64,000 nt of DNA from an uncultured Desulfovibrio sp. (GCA_913060505.1 CAJXRQ010000007.1:54184-118183), one strand, 5' to 3'; numbered from the stretch's first letter, positions 54,979 through 64,000 are shown. The notes: generated by a model from the letters alone, not told the origin. Program-made: numbers and translations.

Positions 54979-56409
54979 ATGTCGGCCAAAATAATACTTT
55001 TCATAGCCGAACCGCAGGCGGTCACAGGCATATTCCCGACCCTCAAAGAGGCAGGGGTACAGGCCGGTCTAGCCGACAACCTCAACGGCGCACTCGGTTT
55101 CATAAAGAAATCAAAACCCTTGCTCGTATTCTCCCGCCCGTCATTTCAGGGATTCGACGCCAAAAAGCTCCTGGAGCAGGCCGCCCAGACGCCTGATTTT
55201 CCGCCTGTGATCATCTTTTCGCACAACGGTTCCGCCGAAGAAGCGCAGGACTACCTGCAACATGGTGCCCGTGATTACTGGCTGGAACCGCTGATTTGGG
55301 ACAAAATCAAACTCGTGCTGCCCACTTCCGAACCGGCACCGGCCCCTGAGCCGGAAGTGGAGCACCGTCCAGCCGCCCCGACTGCGGCACCAGCACCTTC
55401 GCAGCATTCGCGATTTCAAATCATCGGTCGCCACCCGGCCGTGCTTCGCGTACTGGCCCTTGCCCGGCAAGTAGCGCGGTCCAAGGCCACCGTGCTCATT
55501 TCCGGCGAATCCGGCACGGGTAAGGAAATGTTCGCCCGCTATCTGCACCATAACAGTGACCGGGTCGAAGCTCCTTTCGTGGCCATCAACTGCGCGGCCC
55601 TGCCCGAACACCTTCTGGAATCCGAACTTTTCGGCCATGAAAAAGGCGCGTTCACCGGAGCAATCAACCGCAAGCTCGGCAAGTTCGAGCTGGCGGACGG
55701 CGGAACCATCCTGCTGGACGAAATCACGGAGATGGACCTTGGTCTGCAGGCCAAGCTGCTGCGCGTGTTACAGGAGTCGGAATTCGACCGCGTGGGCGGT
55801 GTGGAAACCGTCAAGATCAACGTGCGCGTTATCGCCACCACCAACCGGACCATCGAGGAAACCGTCAAGGAAGGCAAATTCCGGCAGGACCTCTACTATC
55901 GCCTGAACGTGATCCCGCTCAAGCTTCCGGCTCTCAAAAACCGGGGCGAAGACACCATCGAACTGGCCGAACATTTCGTGAACAAGTACTGCGCAGCCTA
56001 CGGGCTGGGCAGGCTGGCCTTTACCGAAGAGGCCAAAACATGGCTTCTGGAATACGATTGGCCCGGCAATGTGCGTGAATTGCAAAACCTCATGGAACGT
56101 GCCGTACTGCTGGCCGGAGATGGCCCCATCCAGAAGAGCCATTTCCTCATGACCGAAGGCGAATGGATGCCCGACGACCTGAACGCCATCGAAGAAGCAC
56201 AGCAGGGCATTGCCGCTGCCGCGCCTCCCGAGGACATGGATCAGGCCCTTTCAGTCATGCCGCTTCAGGAAATGGAGAAAAAGCTCATTCTCAAAAGCCT
56301 GGACGAAACCGCGGGCAACCGCACCCGGGCAGCCGACCTTTTAGGTATTTCCGTGCGCACCCTGCGCAACAAACTCAACGAATACAAAAAACAGGGCATC
56401 GACGTCTAG
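54979..56409 (+). CDS. Sigma-54-dependent activator with degenerate receiver
   Basis: About 476 residues from the ATG at 54979; an ATG at 54949 is in frame. Residues 1-120 have a receiver-like fold but lack the acidic pair and phospho-acceptor Asp (LFIAEPQAV, then LLVFSRPSFQGFD). The AAA+ domain is intact: Walker A GESGTGKE, GAFTGA loop for sigma-54 contact, Walker B GGTILLDEI. A Fis-type HTH (RTRAADLLGISVRTLRNKLNEYKK) ends the protein. It activates RpoN-dependent genes, perhaps flagellar ones; target unknown. Confidence 0.92.
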   Translation: MSAKIILFIAEPQAVTGIFPTLKEAGVQAGLADNLNGALGFIKKSKPLLVFSRPSFQGFDAKKLLEQAAQTPDFPPVIIFSHNGSAEEAQDYLQHGARDYWLEPLIWDKIKLVLPTSEPAPAPEPEVEHRPAAPTAAPAPSQHSRFQIIGRHPAVLRVLALARQVARSKATVLISGESGTGKEMFARYLHHNSDRVEAPFVAINCAALPEHLLESELFGHEKGAFTGAINRKLGKFELADGGTILLDEITEMDLGLQAKLLRVLQESEFDRVGGVETVKINVRVIATTNRTIEETVKEGKFRQDLYYRLNVIPLKLPALKNRGEDTIELAEHFVNKYCAAYGLGRLAFTEEAKTWLLEYDWPGNVRELQNLMERAVLLAGDGPIQKSHFLMTEGEWMPDDLNAIEEAQQGIAAAAPPEDMDQALSVMPLQEMEKKLILKSLDETAGNRTRAADLLGISVRTLRNKLNEYKKQGIDV

Positions 56410-56428
56410 ACGCCCGCTGGATACTGCC

Positions 56429-57259
56429 GTGTTCTTCGATCTGCTTGACTCCCATGGTCATTGTTGCGCCCATCGCGGGGCGCGCTCCCTTGCTCCCGAG
56501 AACACTCTGCTGGCCGTGCGGCGCGCGCTGGAAGTCGGCGCAGAGGCATGGGAAACCGACGTGCACATGTCCAGCGACGGACGTTTGGTGATCTTCCACG
56601 ACGACACTCTGGAACGAACCTCGGACGTCGCAAAACGGGCAGAATTCGCGGGCCGCGAGCCATGGAATTTGCAGGACTTCACGCGGGAAGAGCTGTTGAG
56701 CCTCGACGTGGGCAGCCATTTTGCGGATTCCGACCCCTTTGAAACCATTGCCAGGGGCGAGCTTTCCTCCGACCAGATTGCGACCACACGCAACCAGCCC
56801 ATGCCCACCCTGCGTCAGGCTCTTGAGTTCACACGCGAGCACAACCTTCCCATGAACCTTGAAATCAAGGATCAGGGCGACCATTGTTCCAGTGACACCA
56901 TCGTCAACGCGGTGCTGGACATGATTCGGCAAACCGACACCCGTCACCTGCTTTTGATTTCCTCATTCCGCCATGAATATGTGGCCCGCATCCGCCAGTT
57001 GGACCCCACCATGCCCACAGGCGCGCTCACCGAAGAGCATCCGGACGACATTCCGGCCCTGCTGCGCAAACTGGGAGCACAGGCCTATCACCCGGATCAG
57101 GAAAGAACTTCTCCGGAATTGGTGCGGGAACTGGTTCAGGACGGATTCTGCGTCAACCCGTGGACCGTGAATGACATGGACAAGGCCAAATCCCTGTCCG
57201 AAGCAGGCGCCACGGCCATCATCACGGACTTTCCCCAACGGATGCAGGCCAGGGCCTGA
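56429..57259 (+). CDS. Glycerophosphodiester phosphodiesterase
   Basis: 276 residues starting at a GTG at 56429; the ribosome site is weak. The GDPD fold is clear: CAHRGARSLAPENTLLAVRRAL with the catalytic His-Arg, WETDVHMSSDGRLVIFHDD with metal Glu and Asp, and NLEIKDQG. It hydrolyses glycerophosphodiesters such as glycerophosphocholine. No signal peptide, so cytoplasmic. It follows the sigma-54 activator by 19 bases. Confidence 0.9.
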   Translation: MFFDLLDSHGHCCAHRGARSLAPENTLLAVRRALEVGAEAWETDVHMSSDGRLVIFHDDTLERTSDVAKRAEFAGREPWNLQDFTREELLSLDVGSHFADSDPFETIARGELSSDQIATTRNQPMPTLRQALEFTREHNLPMNLEIKDQGDHCSSDTIVNAVLDMIRQTDTRHLLLISSFRHEYVARIRQLDPTMPTGALTEEHPDDIPALLRKLGAQAYHPDQERTSPELVRELVQDGFCVNPWTVNDMDKAKSLSEAGATAIITDFPQRMQARA

Positions 57260-57279
57260 CGTTTGCCAGTGCTTGTGGT

Positions 57280-58659
57280 ATGATCCCGTCCATGCCCGAG
57301 ACACGAACACGAACAATACGCACCGGTTCAGGAGACAGGAAAGGCCCAGTAGCATACTGGATGCACCGCGAGCATCGCTCCCGAGACAATTGGGGGTTGC
57401 TTATGGCCCAGTCTCTGGCCATGGTTCGCAAAGTGCCTTTGTGCGTATTGTACGCCCTTTCCCCAGCATTTCCGGAAGCCGGAAAACGCCAGTTCATCTT
57501 TCTGGTTCAGGGACTTGTCCATACGGCAGCCGAACTGGAAGCGCACAACATACCTTTCCTGCCGAGGCTTGGCGACCCTGTCCGGGAAATCCCGGCATTG
57601 GCCAAAGAACAGGGCATCAGCACTCTGGTCACGGATTTCGATGTGCTCCGAGTCAAAAGGCAATGGATCGAAAACGTGGCGGACGCAGTCAGCTCCACCA
57701 CAGGCGCGGATGTTCTGGAAACCGACGGTCGCAACGTGGTTCCCTGCTGGCTGGCCTCAGGCAAAAAGGAATATGCAGCGCGTACCATCCGGCCCAAAAT
57801 ACACAGGCTGCTGCCTGATTTTCTGACCGAGCCTTCCGAACTGTCCGTACATCCGCACCCCCTGAAACAACGTCCGGCAACCGCTTCGCTGGAGGAACTG
57901 CAACGATCAGCCAAAAAACATCCCGGGCCTGAACCTTGCGAGTGGCCTTCCGGAGAACAGGTTGCGTACGAAGCCTTGAAGCAATTCGCACGCACACGCC
58001 TGCACCAATACGGAAAGGGACGCAATATACCGACCAATCCGGTAACATCCCGTCTCTCCCCCTACCTGCATTTCGGGCAAATATATGCGGGGCGTGTCGC
58101 CCTGGAGGTGCTGAAAGCTGGTGCGGACCGGGAATCTGCAGACGCCTATCTGGAAGAACTGATCGTACGCCGTGAACTGGCCGACAATTTCTGCCTGCAC
58201 GAAACCGACTACGACAACACGGGCTGCTTTGCGCCATGGGCCACACAAACCCTTGAAAAGCACCTCCGCGATCCGAGACCGGCCCTGTATTCGTCCGAAG
58301 AATTTGAACGGGCTCAGACAGCGGACTCACTCTGGAATGCCGCACAATTGGAAATGGTCAGGACAGGGCACATGCATGGATACATGCGCATGTATTGGGC
58401 CAAAAAGATATTGGAATGGAGCGAAACGCCTGCCCAGGCCATGGCCCAAGCCATACGCCTCAACGACCGATACCAGCTGGATGGCCGCGACTCCAACGGC
58501 TATGCGGGCATTGCCTGGTCTATCGGTGGTGTGCATGATCGGGGCTGGCCCGAACGGGCCGTGTTCGGAAAAATCCGGTCCATGACCTTTAATGGTGCCA
58601 AATCAAAATTCAAAATTCAGGAATACATCGACGCACAGACCCGTGCGTCCCTTTTGTGA
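57280..58659 (+). CDS. phrB: Class II CPD photolyase
   Basis: 459 residues; ATG at 57280, with 57292 as alternative. The N-terminus MHREHRSRDNWGLLMAQ and the C-terminal run LNDRYQLDGRDSNGYAG and AWSIGGVHDRGW are class II photolyase signatures that bind FAD and the cyclobutane dimer. It repairs UV lesions with blue light. Having a light-driven repair enzyme points to at least occasional exposure to light. Confidence 0.92.
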   Translation: MIPSMPETRTRTIRTGSGDRKGPVAYWMHREHRSRDNWGLLMAQSLAMVRKVPLCVLYALSPAFPEAGKRQFIFLVQGLVHTAAELEAHNIPFLPRLGDPVREIPALAKEQGISTLVTDFDVLRVKRQWIENVADAVSSTTGADVLETDGRNVVPCWLASGKKEYAARTIRPKIHRLLPDFLTEPSELSVHPHPLKQRPATASLEELQRSAKKHPGPEPCEWPSGEQVAYEALKQFARTRLHQYGKGRNIPTNPVTSRLSPYLHFGQIYAGRVALEVLKAGADRESADAYLEELIVRRELADNFCLHETDYDNTGCFAPWATQTLEKHLRDPRPALYSSEEFERAQTADSLWNAAQLEMVRTGHMHGYMRMYWAKKILEWSETPAQAMAQAIRLNDRYQLDGRDSNGYAGIAWSIGGVHDRGWPERAVFGKIRSMTFNGAKSKFKIQEYIDAQTRASLL

Positions 58660-58665
58660 GAGGAA

Positions 58666-60009
58666 TCAATCGACCAAGGCTCTGGACGCCTTTTCAAACT
58701 CTTTTTTGGCACGGCGGTTGCCGGGATTCATTTCAAGCGCCAGCTTGTAATAGTTCCAGGCCTGCTCCACGTTTCCCGCATCCATGTTGATGTTCCCCAT
58801 GTTCAGGGCCACCATGTCGCTCTCTTGGGCAAGATCCGAACGTATACGCAGGGCTCGGTGCAGGCTGGTCAGGGCGTTTTCCGTATCCCGGCCGTCCTGA
58901 TAGGCCAGAGCCATGTTGTAATACAGCGCTTCATCATCCGGCGAAATTTTCAACGCCTGTCTGTAATTTTCCACGGCTTCGCGCCATTTGCCCTGACTGC
59001 GCAGGGCTATTCCCAGTCGATTGAACGTATGCAGATCACTATGATCCAGATGCTCACCCCGAGATTCGATGACCGTGCGAAGATATTTCTCTGATATGCC
59101 CGGAGCGACCCGGGAGGCGGCCTCGGCAATCTGTTCCGCCATGAGCGGCATCAATGATCCGGCTTCCTTGCTCAGAACCTTGAGGCTTTGGTCAAAATAC
59201 TGCTCGGCATTTTCGAAATCGCGGCGTTGCAGATAGACCTTGCCGATGTCTGCCTTGCGGTCCGGGTTGAGCGGGCTGATGAAATCAAGCTTTTTTAGAT
59301 AGTCCAAAGCCTTTTCATCATCCATTCCCTGAAAGGCCCGGGCCAGCCGTTTGATGGGTTCGATATACATTTCTGAAGAATGGTGCGCGGCAAGATACGC
59401 ATCCAACGCTTCTTCCCGCTCTCCCTGAGCCAACAGAATGTCACCCCGGAGCATCAGTCCTGCCGAACTGCCCGGTTTTATCGCAAGAATCTTTTCCACG
59501 ATTTCCATGGCCTGCTCAAAATCTCCAGCTTCAAGCCGGGAACGTCCCTGATCAAAGAGTTTTCCCAGTTGCCCGGGAGGCTGGAGGGCAAAGGCCATTT
59601 TCTCAATTATGTTGTTCATGGAAACAGGTTTGCAGATGACGTTGGATACGCCGAGTTCCATGAAATAGGCGATGACGTCCCGTTCAATATCCTGGGCTAG
59701 CACGACGATGCGCATGTCCGGGTAGCGCTTCTTGAGCACCATGATGAAATCCGTGCTCGGGGTCTTTTCGACCAGACGTTCCACCAAAACCAGCATCGGA
59801 ATATTTTCATTCTTCAGGCGGTCGATCTGACGGGCCGCGGCCTTTCGGCTGGCAGAGGAATACAGGCAATGCCGCCGTGAACCGACCACTCGGAGGATGG
59901 CAGTCCGCAGTGTGCGCAAAAACACCTGATCATGGGAGAGAACCACGGTCATACCGTGATTTTCTTCAAAAAACTCATGGAGAACGCGGACAAAATACTC
60001 AGACTTCAT
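58666..60009 (-). CDS. Pseudo-receiver/TPR protein (copy 1)
   Basis: 447 residues. Residues 15-140 form a receiver-like domain: VLSHDQVFLRTL, then at the phospho-acceptor place LVLVERLVEK with Glu instead of Asp, then the conserved CKPVSMNNI. The remaining 300 residues are TPR repeats (for example FENAEQYFDQSLKVL and WREAVENYRQALKI). It should be a scaffold whose receiver cannot be switched by phosphorylation. It is a tandem paralogue of the next gene on its 5' side, 32 bases apart. Its stop faces the photolyase gene. Confidence 0.88.
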   Translation of the reverse strand: MKSEYFVRVLHEFFEENHGMTVVLSHDQVFLRTLRTAILRVVGSRRHCLYSSASRKAAARQIDRLKNENIPMLVLVERLVEKTPSTDFIMVLKKRYPDMRIVVLAQDIERDVIAYFMELGVSNVICKPVSMNNIIEKMAFALQPPGQLGKLFDQGRSRLEAGDFEQAMEIVEKILAIKPGSSAGLMLRGDILLAQGEREEALDAYLAAHHSSEMYIEPIKRLARAFQGMDDEKALDYLKKLDFISPLNPDRKADIGKVYLQRRDFENAEQYFDQSLKVLSKEAGSLMPLMAEQIAEAASRVAPGISEKYLRTVIESRGEHLDHSDLHTFNRLGIALRSQGKWREAVENYRQALKISPDDEALYYNMALAYQDGRDTENALTSLHRALRIRSDLAQESDMVALNMGNINMDAGNVEQAWNYYKLALEMNPGNRRAKKEFEKASRALVD

Positions 60010-60041
60010 GAAACGCCTTCAGGTTGCACGGAGCAGGCGTG

Positions 60042-61388
60042 CTATTCGCCCAACGCCTTTTTGATCAGTGCCAGCTTGCGGGTTGTGGCCATATTGTTCG
60101 GATTCATTTCCGCAGCGGCCCGATAAAAAACTCCCGCCTCGTCGTAACGCTTGGATTCGGCAAAGGTATCGCCAAAATGCAAGGCCACGCCCTCGCTCGC
60201 CTTGAAAATGTCAGGGTTGATTTTCAACGCCTTTTCCATGCTTTCGACAGCCTTACGCCGCTCCTTGCCGTCCCTGTAGGCAAGTGCCATGTTGAAATGC
60301 AAGCCTTCGTCTTCGGGAGATATGGTCAAGGCGCGCTTGTAATTGTCGATGGCGTCACGCCATTTTCCCTGATTACGAAGCGCAATCCCCAGTTTGTTGA
60401 AGGTCGTGATATCTTCCTTGCTCAGATGATTGCCCTTGGTATCCAGCACTTTCTGCAAATACTTTTCGGACATGCCCGGCGAGGTTTCAATCACGGTGGA
60501 GGCGATGCGATCGGCCACACCGGCCACCATGCTCATGGCTTCCTGTGTCGCGGTTTCAATGGCCTGATCGAAATATTTTTCGGCCATGGACATTTCCTTG
60601 CGTTTCACATAGGTGGCGCCGATATCGCACTTGCGTTCGGTATTGAGTGGACTGAGCCTATCCAGCTTTTTCAAGTACTTGAGGTATTCCTCTTCATTGT
60701 ACCCCCTGTACACGTTAGCCAGCTTCTTGAGCGGTTCAAGGTACAGATGCGAGGATTCATGAGCCTGCAAATAGGCGTTTATGGCTTTATCCCTGTCCTT
60801 CATGCCCAAATAACAATCACCGCGCAGCATAAGTCCTGCAGGACTGTTGGGCTTGATCTTCAAAATCTTGGCGCTGACGCGCAGGGCTCCGGGGTAATCA
60901 CCTTCAATCATCATCAGCTTTCCCTGGCTCATAAGCTCGGAAAGCTTGCCTTGCGGCTTGATGGTAAAGGCCATTTTCTCAATGATGTTGTTCGCGGAAG
61001 CCGGTTTGGAAATGACGTTGTTAACACCCAATTCATAAAAATAAGCGATATTTTCACGCCGGGTTTCGCCAACCAGCACAATGATTCGCAGATCAGGCAA
61101 CACGTTCTTCATGGCGATAATGAAGTCCGTACTGGGCTTGCTGCCAAGAATCCGCTCCACGAACACCGTGCAGGGCACCTTGTTCTTTTCGTATTGCTTG
61201 ATCGCCTTGACGGCTGCCGCAGGATTGACTGTTACATTCAGGCAATCCCGCTTGGTTCCGATGACCTTGAGCAAAGTCGACCGCAATGTTCGTTGAAAAA
61301 GCTGGTCCTCGGACAACAGCACGATCATGCCGCCGTCCTTCTCGATATATTCGTGGACAATCCTGTCATAAAGACCGGTTTTACTCAT
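60042..61388 (-). CDS. Pseudo-receiver/TPR protein (copy 2)
   Basis: 448 residues from the ATG at 61388, with GGGGAG 3 bases upstream. Same layout as the neighbouring copy: receiver-like N-terminus (VLLSEDQLFQRTL), Glu in place of the phospho-acceptor Asp (VFVERILGSK), SKPASANNIIEKMAF, then TPR repeats. It lacks an output domain. The two proteins share an internal duplication origin and probably form a hetero- or homomeric scaffold. Confidence 0.88.
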   Translation of the reverse strand: MSKTGLYDRIVHEYIEKDGGMIVLLSEDQLFQRTLRSTLLKVIGTKRDCLNVTVNPAAAVKAIKQYEKNKVPCTVFVERILGSKPSTDFIIAMKNVLPDLRIIVLVGETRRENIAYFYELGVNNVISKPASANNIIEKMAFTIKPQGKLSELMSQGKLMMIEGDYPGALRVSAKILKIKPNSPAGLMLRGDCYLGMKDRDKAINAYLQAHESSHLYLEPLKKLANVYRGYNEEEYLKYLKKLDRLSPLNTERKCDIGATYVKRKEMSMAEKYFDQAIETATQEAMSMVAGVADRIASTVIETSPGMSEKYLQKVLDTKGNHLSKEDITTFNKLGIALRNQGKWRDAIDNYKRALTISPEDEGLHFNMALAYRDGKERRKAVESMEKALKINPDIFKASEGVALHFGDTFAESKRYDEAGVFYRAAAEMNPNNMATTRKLALIKKALGE

Positions 61389-61439
61389 TTGCTCCCCTTG
61401 CAAATATGGTCCTTGTCAAACTTCCGAAGCAACACGGAA

Positions 61440-61604
61440 TTATGCATTCAATCCATAAAGCCGCTCTTCCGGTGCGAGCAACGATCCGGCCTTTTGAAAG
61501 AAGGCACACATCATCGCTGGAAACAGGATACGGCAGACTTGCAAAATATACTCTTGAATAGGGAAAAAATCATCCCCAAAGACATGTCCTATACCGGTGC
61601 GCAT
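61440..61604 (-). CDS. Candidate 54-residue protein between sppA and the TPR genes
   Basis: A frame from the ATG at 61604 to 61440 encodes a product containing FGDDFFPIQEYILQVCRILF. The frame stays open upstream into the end of sppA with more hydrophobic sequence. The ribosome site is poor (AGGA only 4 bases away). It may be a small protein, a remnant, or chance; the remainder of the 242-base gap holds nothing else. Confidence 0.25.
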   Translation of the reverse strand: MRTGIGHVFGDDFFPIQEYILQVCRILFPAMMCAFFQKAGSLLAPEERLYGLNA

Positions 61605-61645
61605 GGCGTCCTGGTGCAAAAAAATAATACCGAAGCAAACTCCAG

Positions 61646-62530
61646 CTAATACGAAAAGACCCAGCCCGGTGCTTGGAGTAAACCCTTGAGATCGGAAGAA
61701 CCGACCCCAATGAGCCGACGAAGAAGGCTCTCTTCCTCTTCCGGGCCTTCCAATAGCGTGACCTTGCCTGAAATGCCACATAATTTCTTCAGCAATGCCA
61801 CGGCATCCTCCTGCCCGCCGAGGCGGTCCACAAGGCCGTATACCAGCGCCTGACGCCCGGTGATGCCGCGGCCATCCGCCACAGCACGAACTTCGGCTTC
61901 GTCCATGCCTCTGCCCTTGGCCACGTCGGTCACAAACTGATCCTGCATGTCGGACAAAAGATCCTGCAACTGGGCACGTTGTTCGGAAGTCAAATCCTTG
62001 AGCGGGGTTCCGGTGGTCTTGTACCGTCCGGTGGCCAACACCTCCGGGCGAATGCCGAGCTTCTCCAACGCAGCGCCGAAGGTCATGAATTCGGCCTTCA
62101 CGCCAATGGAGCCGGTGATGGTGCCGGGATTGGCCACAATCTTCGTTGCCGGACAGGATATGTAATAGCCGCCGCTGGCTGCCACGGTGCCATAGGAAGC
62201 CACCACAGGCTTGACTTCGGCCAGCTTGGACACGGCCTCATAAATTTCCTGTGAGGGAGCTATGGCGCCGCCCGGCGAATTGACGCGCAAAAGTACGCCC
62301 TTGATCGATTCATCCTCGCGCAAAGTGCGAATCCAGCTCACCACCGCCTCGGACTCCATAATGGGGCCAACAACGTTGACGCGGCCGATTTTGACCTGCC
62401 CGAAAGAAAACGACCCGGACGGCGATTCGAAAAAGGCCATGACCCCCGCAACGAGGGCCACGGCCAATATTATCATGCTTATCCCGAAAAGAACGGGATG
62501 GCGCTGTGAGAAACGAAGCTTTGCTTCCAT
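61646..62530 (-). CDS. sppA: Signal peptide peptidase SppA, short form
   Basis: 294 residues. An N-terminal membrane helix anchors it (LFGISMIILAVALVAGVMAF). The Ser-Lys dyad is Ser in VAASGGYYIS and Lys in ATGRYKTTGTPL. It degrades cleaved signal peptides in the inner membrane facing the periplasm. It begins 6 bases after the rpsA stop codon, so it is probably cotranscribed with it. Confidence 0.94.
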   Translation of the reverse strand: MEAKLRFSQRHPVLFGISMIILAVALVAGVMAFFESPSGSFSFGQVKIGRVNVVGPIMESEAVVSWIRTLREDESIKGVLLRVNSPGGAIAPSQEIYEAVSKLAEVKPVVASYGTVAASGGYYISCPATKIVANPGTITGSIGVKAEFMTFGAALEKLGIRPEVLATGRYKTTGTPLKDLTSEQRAQLQDLLSDMQDQFVTDVAKGRGMDEAEVRAVADGRGITGRQALVYGLVDRLGGQEDAVALLKKLCGISGKVTLLEGPEEEESLLRRLIGVGSSDLKGLLQAPGWVFSY

Positions 62531-62536
62531 ATCTCT

Positions 62537-64000
62537 CTACTCGGACTCTTCCTCCGAGCTTGCGGCTTCCAGCTTCTCGCGAAGCAGGTCGCCGAGGGTG
62601 GTGTTTGCAGATTCGGAGGAGGAACCGCCAAAGCTCTTGGGCTTGCGGCGCTCTTCTTCTTCCGTGGTCTGCTTGATGGACAGGCCCAAACGGCGTTCAT
62701 CCGCGGAAACGTGGATGACCTTGGCCTCAATGGTGTCGCCTTCCTTGAAGATCTCGGACGGGCTCTTGATCTTCTTGCGGCTGATCTCGGACACGTGCAC
62801 CAGACCTTCAATGCCTTCCTCAACCTCAACAAAGAGACCGAAATCGGTGATGTTGGTGACGGTACCGTTGACCAGCTGGCCGACGGGGTACTTGGCCGGA
62901 ACCTGAGTCCAGGGATCTTCGGTCAGCTGCTTGACGCCCAAAGTGAACTTCTCGTTCTCCTTGTCCACGGTCAGCACCTTGGCCTGAACGGCGTCGCCGC
63001 TCTTGTAGACTTCCGACGGGTGGCGAATCTTCTTGGTCCAGGAGATGTCGGACACATGGATCAGGCCGTCGATGCCTTCCTCGATGCCGATGAACACACC
63101 GAATTCGGTGATGTTCTTGATGGCGCCTTCGAGCACGGTTCCCTCGGGGTACTTCTCGGCAACCACATCCCACGGGTTGGGGTTGACCTGCTTCATGCCC
63201 AGAGAGATGCGCTTCTTGTCCGGGTCCACGCCCAAAACGATGACTTCGACTTCCTCGCCGACCTTGACCATCTGGGACGGGTGGCGAAGCTTGCGGGTCC
63301 AGGACATCTCGGAGATGTGCACCAGACCTTCAACACCGGATTCCAGTTCCACGAATGCACCGTAGTCGGCCAGGTTGGTGACTACACCGTTGAAACGGCT
63401 GGATTCGGGGTACTTCTCGGCGATGTTTTCCCACGGATCGGGAACAAGCTGCTTGAGGCCGAGGGAGACCTTCTGGCCTTCCTTGTCGAAGTTGAGAATC
63501 TTCAGTTCGAGATCGTCGCCCAGCTGGACCATTTCCTTGGGATGCTTGATGCGCTTCCAGGACATATCCGTGATGTGCAGCAGACCGTCGAGGCCGCCGA
63601 GGTCGATAAACACGCCATATTCGGTGATGTTCTTGACCTTACCGGGAACAACCTGACCCTCTTCGAGGGTTTCGAGCAGTTTTTCACGCTGTTCGGCGCG
63701 CTGCTCTTCCAGAAGAACGCGACGGGAAACGATAACGTTGGAACGACGACGGTTGATCTTGAGAATCTTGAAATCGTATTCCTGATCCACCAGCGCGTCC
63801 ATGTCCGGAACCGGGCGCAGGTCGACGTGGGAGCCGGGCAGGAATGCCTCGACACCACCGAGATCGACAGTGTAGCCGCCCTTGATGCGGCGAATGATGC
63901 GACCGGGGACGACGCCATCTTTTTCCTGGAATTCTTCCAGTTTATCAAAAAGCTGCATCCTCTTGGCCCGTTCGCGGGACAGGAAGATGGTGCCTTCGGC
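62537..64000 (-). CDS. rpsA: 30S ribosomal protein S1, 5' end outside window
   Basis: The frame is open from 64000, so the start lies beyond the right edge; an in-frame ATG at 63958 is internal, as EGTIFLSRERAKRM precedes it and belongs to the first S1 repeat. At least five S1 RNA-binding repeats are visible (for example VVTNLADYGAFVELESGVEGLVHISEMSW type). The C-terminal tail is acidic. It binds mRNA on the small subunit. Confidence 0.96.
   Translation of the reverse strand, partial: AEGTIFLSRERAKRMQLFDKLEEFQEKDGVVPGRIIRRIKGGYTVDLGGVEAFLPGSHVDLRPVPDMDALVDQEYDFKILKINRRRSNVIVSRRVLLEEQRAEQREKLLETLEEGQVVPGKVKNITEYGVFIDLGGLDGLLHITDMSWKRIKHPKEMVQLGDDLELKILNFDKEGQKVSLGLKQLVPDPWENIAEKYPESSRFNGVVTNLADYGAFVELESGVEGLVHISEMSWTRKLRHPSQMVKVGEEVEVIVLGVDPDKKRISLGMKQVNPNPWDVVAEKYPEGTVLEGAIKNITEFGVFIGIEEGIDGLIHVSDISWTKKIRHPSEVYKSGDAVQAKVLTVDKENEKFTLGVKQLTEDPWTQVPAKYPVGQLVNGTVTNITDFGLFVEVEEGIEGLVHVSEISRKKIKSPSEIFKEGDTIEAKVIHVSADERRLGLSIKQTTEEEERRKPKSFGGSSSESANTTLGDLLREKLEAASSEEESE

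Noticed and set aside
60024..61649. 541-residue plus-strand open frame
   Set aside because: Antisense shadow of the TPR paralogue; no family motif and no ribosome site.
63948..63958. ATG at 63958 as the start of rpsA
   Set aside because: The open frame continues to the edge and encodes the conserved residues of the first S1 repeat before this Met.

Overview
The window reads as one chromosomal segment of a Gram-negative, Desulfovibrionaceae-like member of the Desulfobacterota. The grounds are a fused IspDF, a DUF4911 protein, heptose-LPS enzymes, CheX with a HEAT-receiver protein, a sigma-54 activator, a truncated glycyl-radical-type protein and rpsA next to sppA. The taxonomy is an inference from gene content. 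No 16S gene is present.

Layout. (1) 1-14.9 kb is an envelope glycan cluster. It holds the C-terminal part of an asparagine-synthase-type amidotransferase, five glycosyltransferases of types GT4, GT2 and GT9, a DUF616 protein, two methyltransferases and an MsbA-like ABC exporter. A decayed IS3-family element lies inside it, and the 4.3-7.4 kb part is visibly AT-rich. A cysteine hydrolase and an AHL-lactonase-like metallohydrolase sit near its left edge. (2) 15.3-20.1 kb is a minus-strand signalling operon: NMT1-type binding protein, membrane sensor with a SpoIIE-type PP2C phosphatase, STAS protein, RsbW-like kinase, and a stand-alone N-terminal third of a glycyl radical enzyme. (3) 20.2-28 kb holds a hydroxyacid dehydrogenase, methionine aminopeptidase, an exported deaminase-like protein, tRNA-Leu, a DUF554 protein, rlmN and a TerC-family protein. 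(4) 28-31.2 kb is a gnd-zwf-pgl oxidative pentose phosphate operon. (5) 31.3-39.5 kb holds a lipoprotein, an RND efflux pair, a DMT exporter, an AraC regulator and an MFS transporter.

(6) 39.7-41.8 kb is cheX plus a HEAT-repeat/receiver fusion. (7) 41.9-49.6 kb is mainly housekeeping: tatD, cysS, ispDF, rnpB, a zinc-ribbon coiled-coil protein, a Nif3-family protein and tRNA-Met. An unusual tandem array of palindromic 125-bp units lies between cysS and tatD. (8) 49.6-54.8 kb returns to envelope sugars: heptose adenylyltransferase, a GT2 with a helical N-terminus, and a polysaccharide deacetylase-GT4 fusion. (9) 55-64 kb holds a sigma-54 activator with a degenerate receiver, a GDPD, a class II photolyase, two tandem pseudo-receiver/TPR proteins, SppA and ribosomal protein S1, which runs off the right edge.

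The strongest leads for something undescribed are the 15-20 kb partner-switching operon ending in a truncated glycyl radical enzyme, the exported deaminase, the 125-bp palindromic array, the tandem Asp-to-Glu pseudo-receivers, and a 102-bp structured element at 3.3 kb. No CRISPR array, prophage or rRNA operon was seen.
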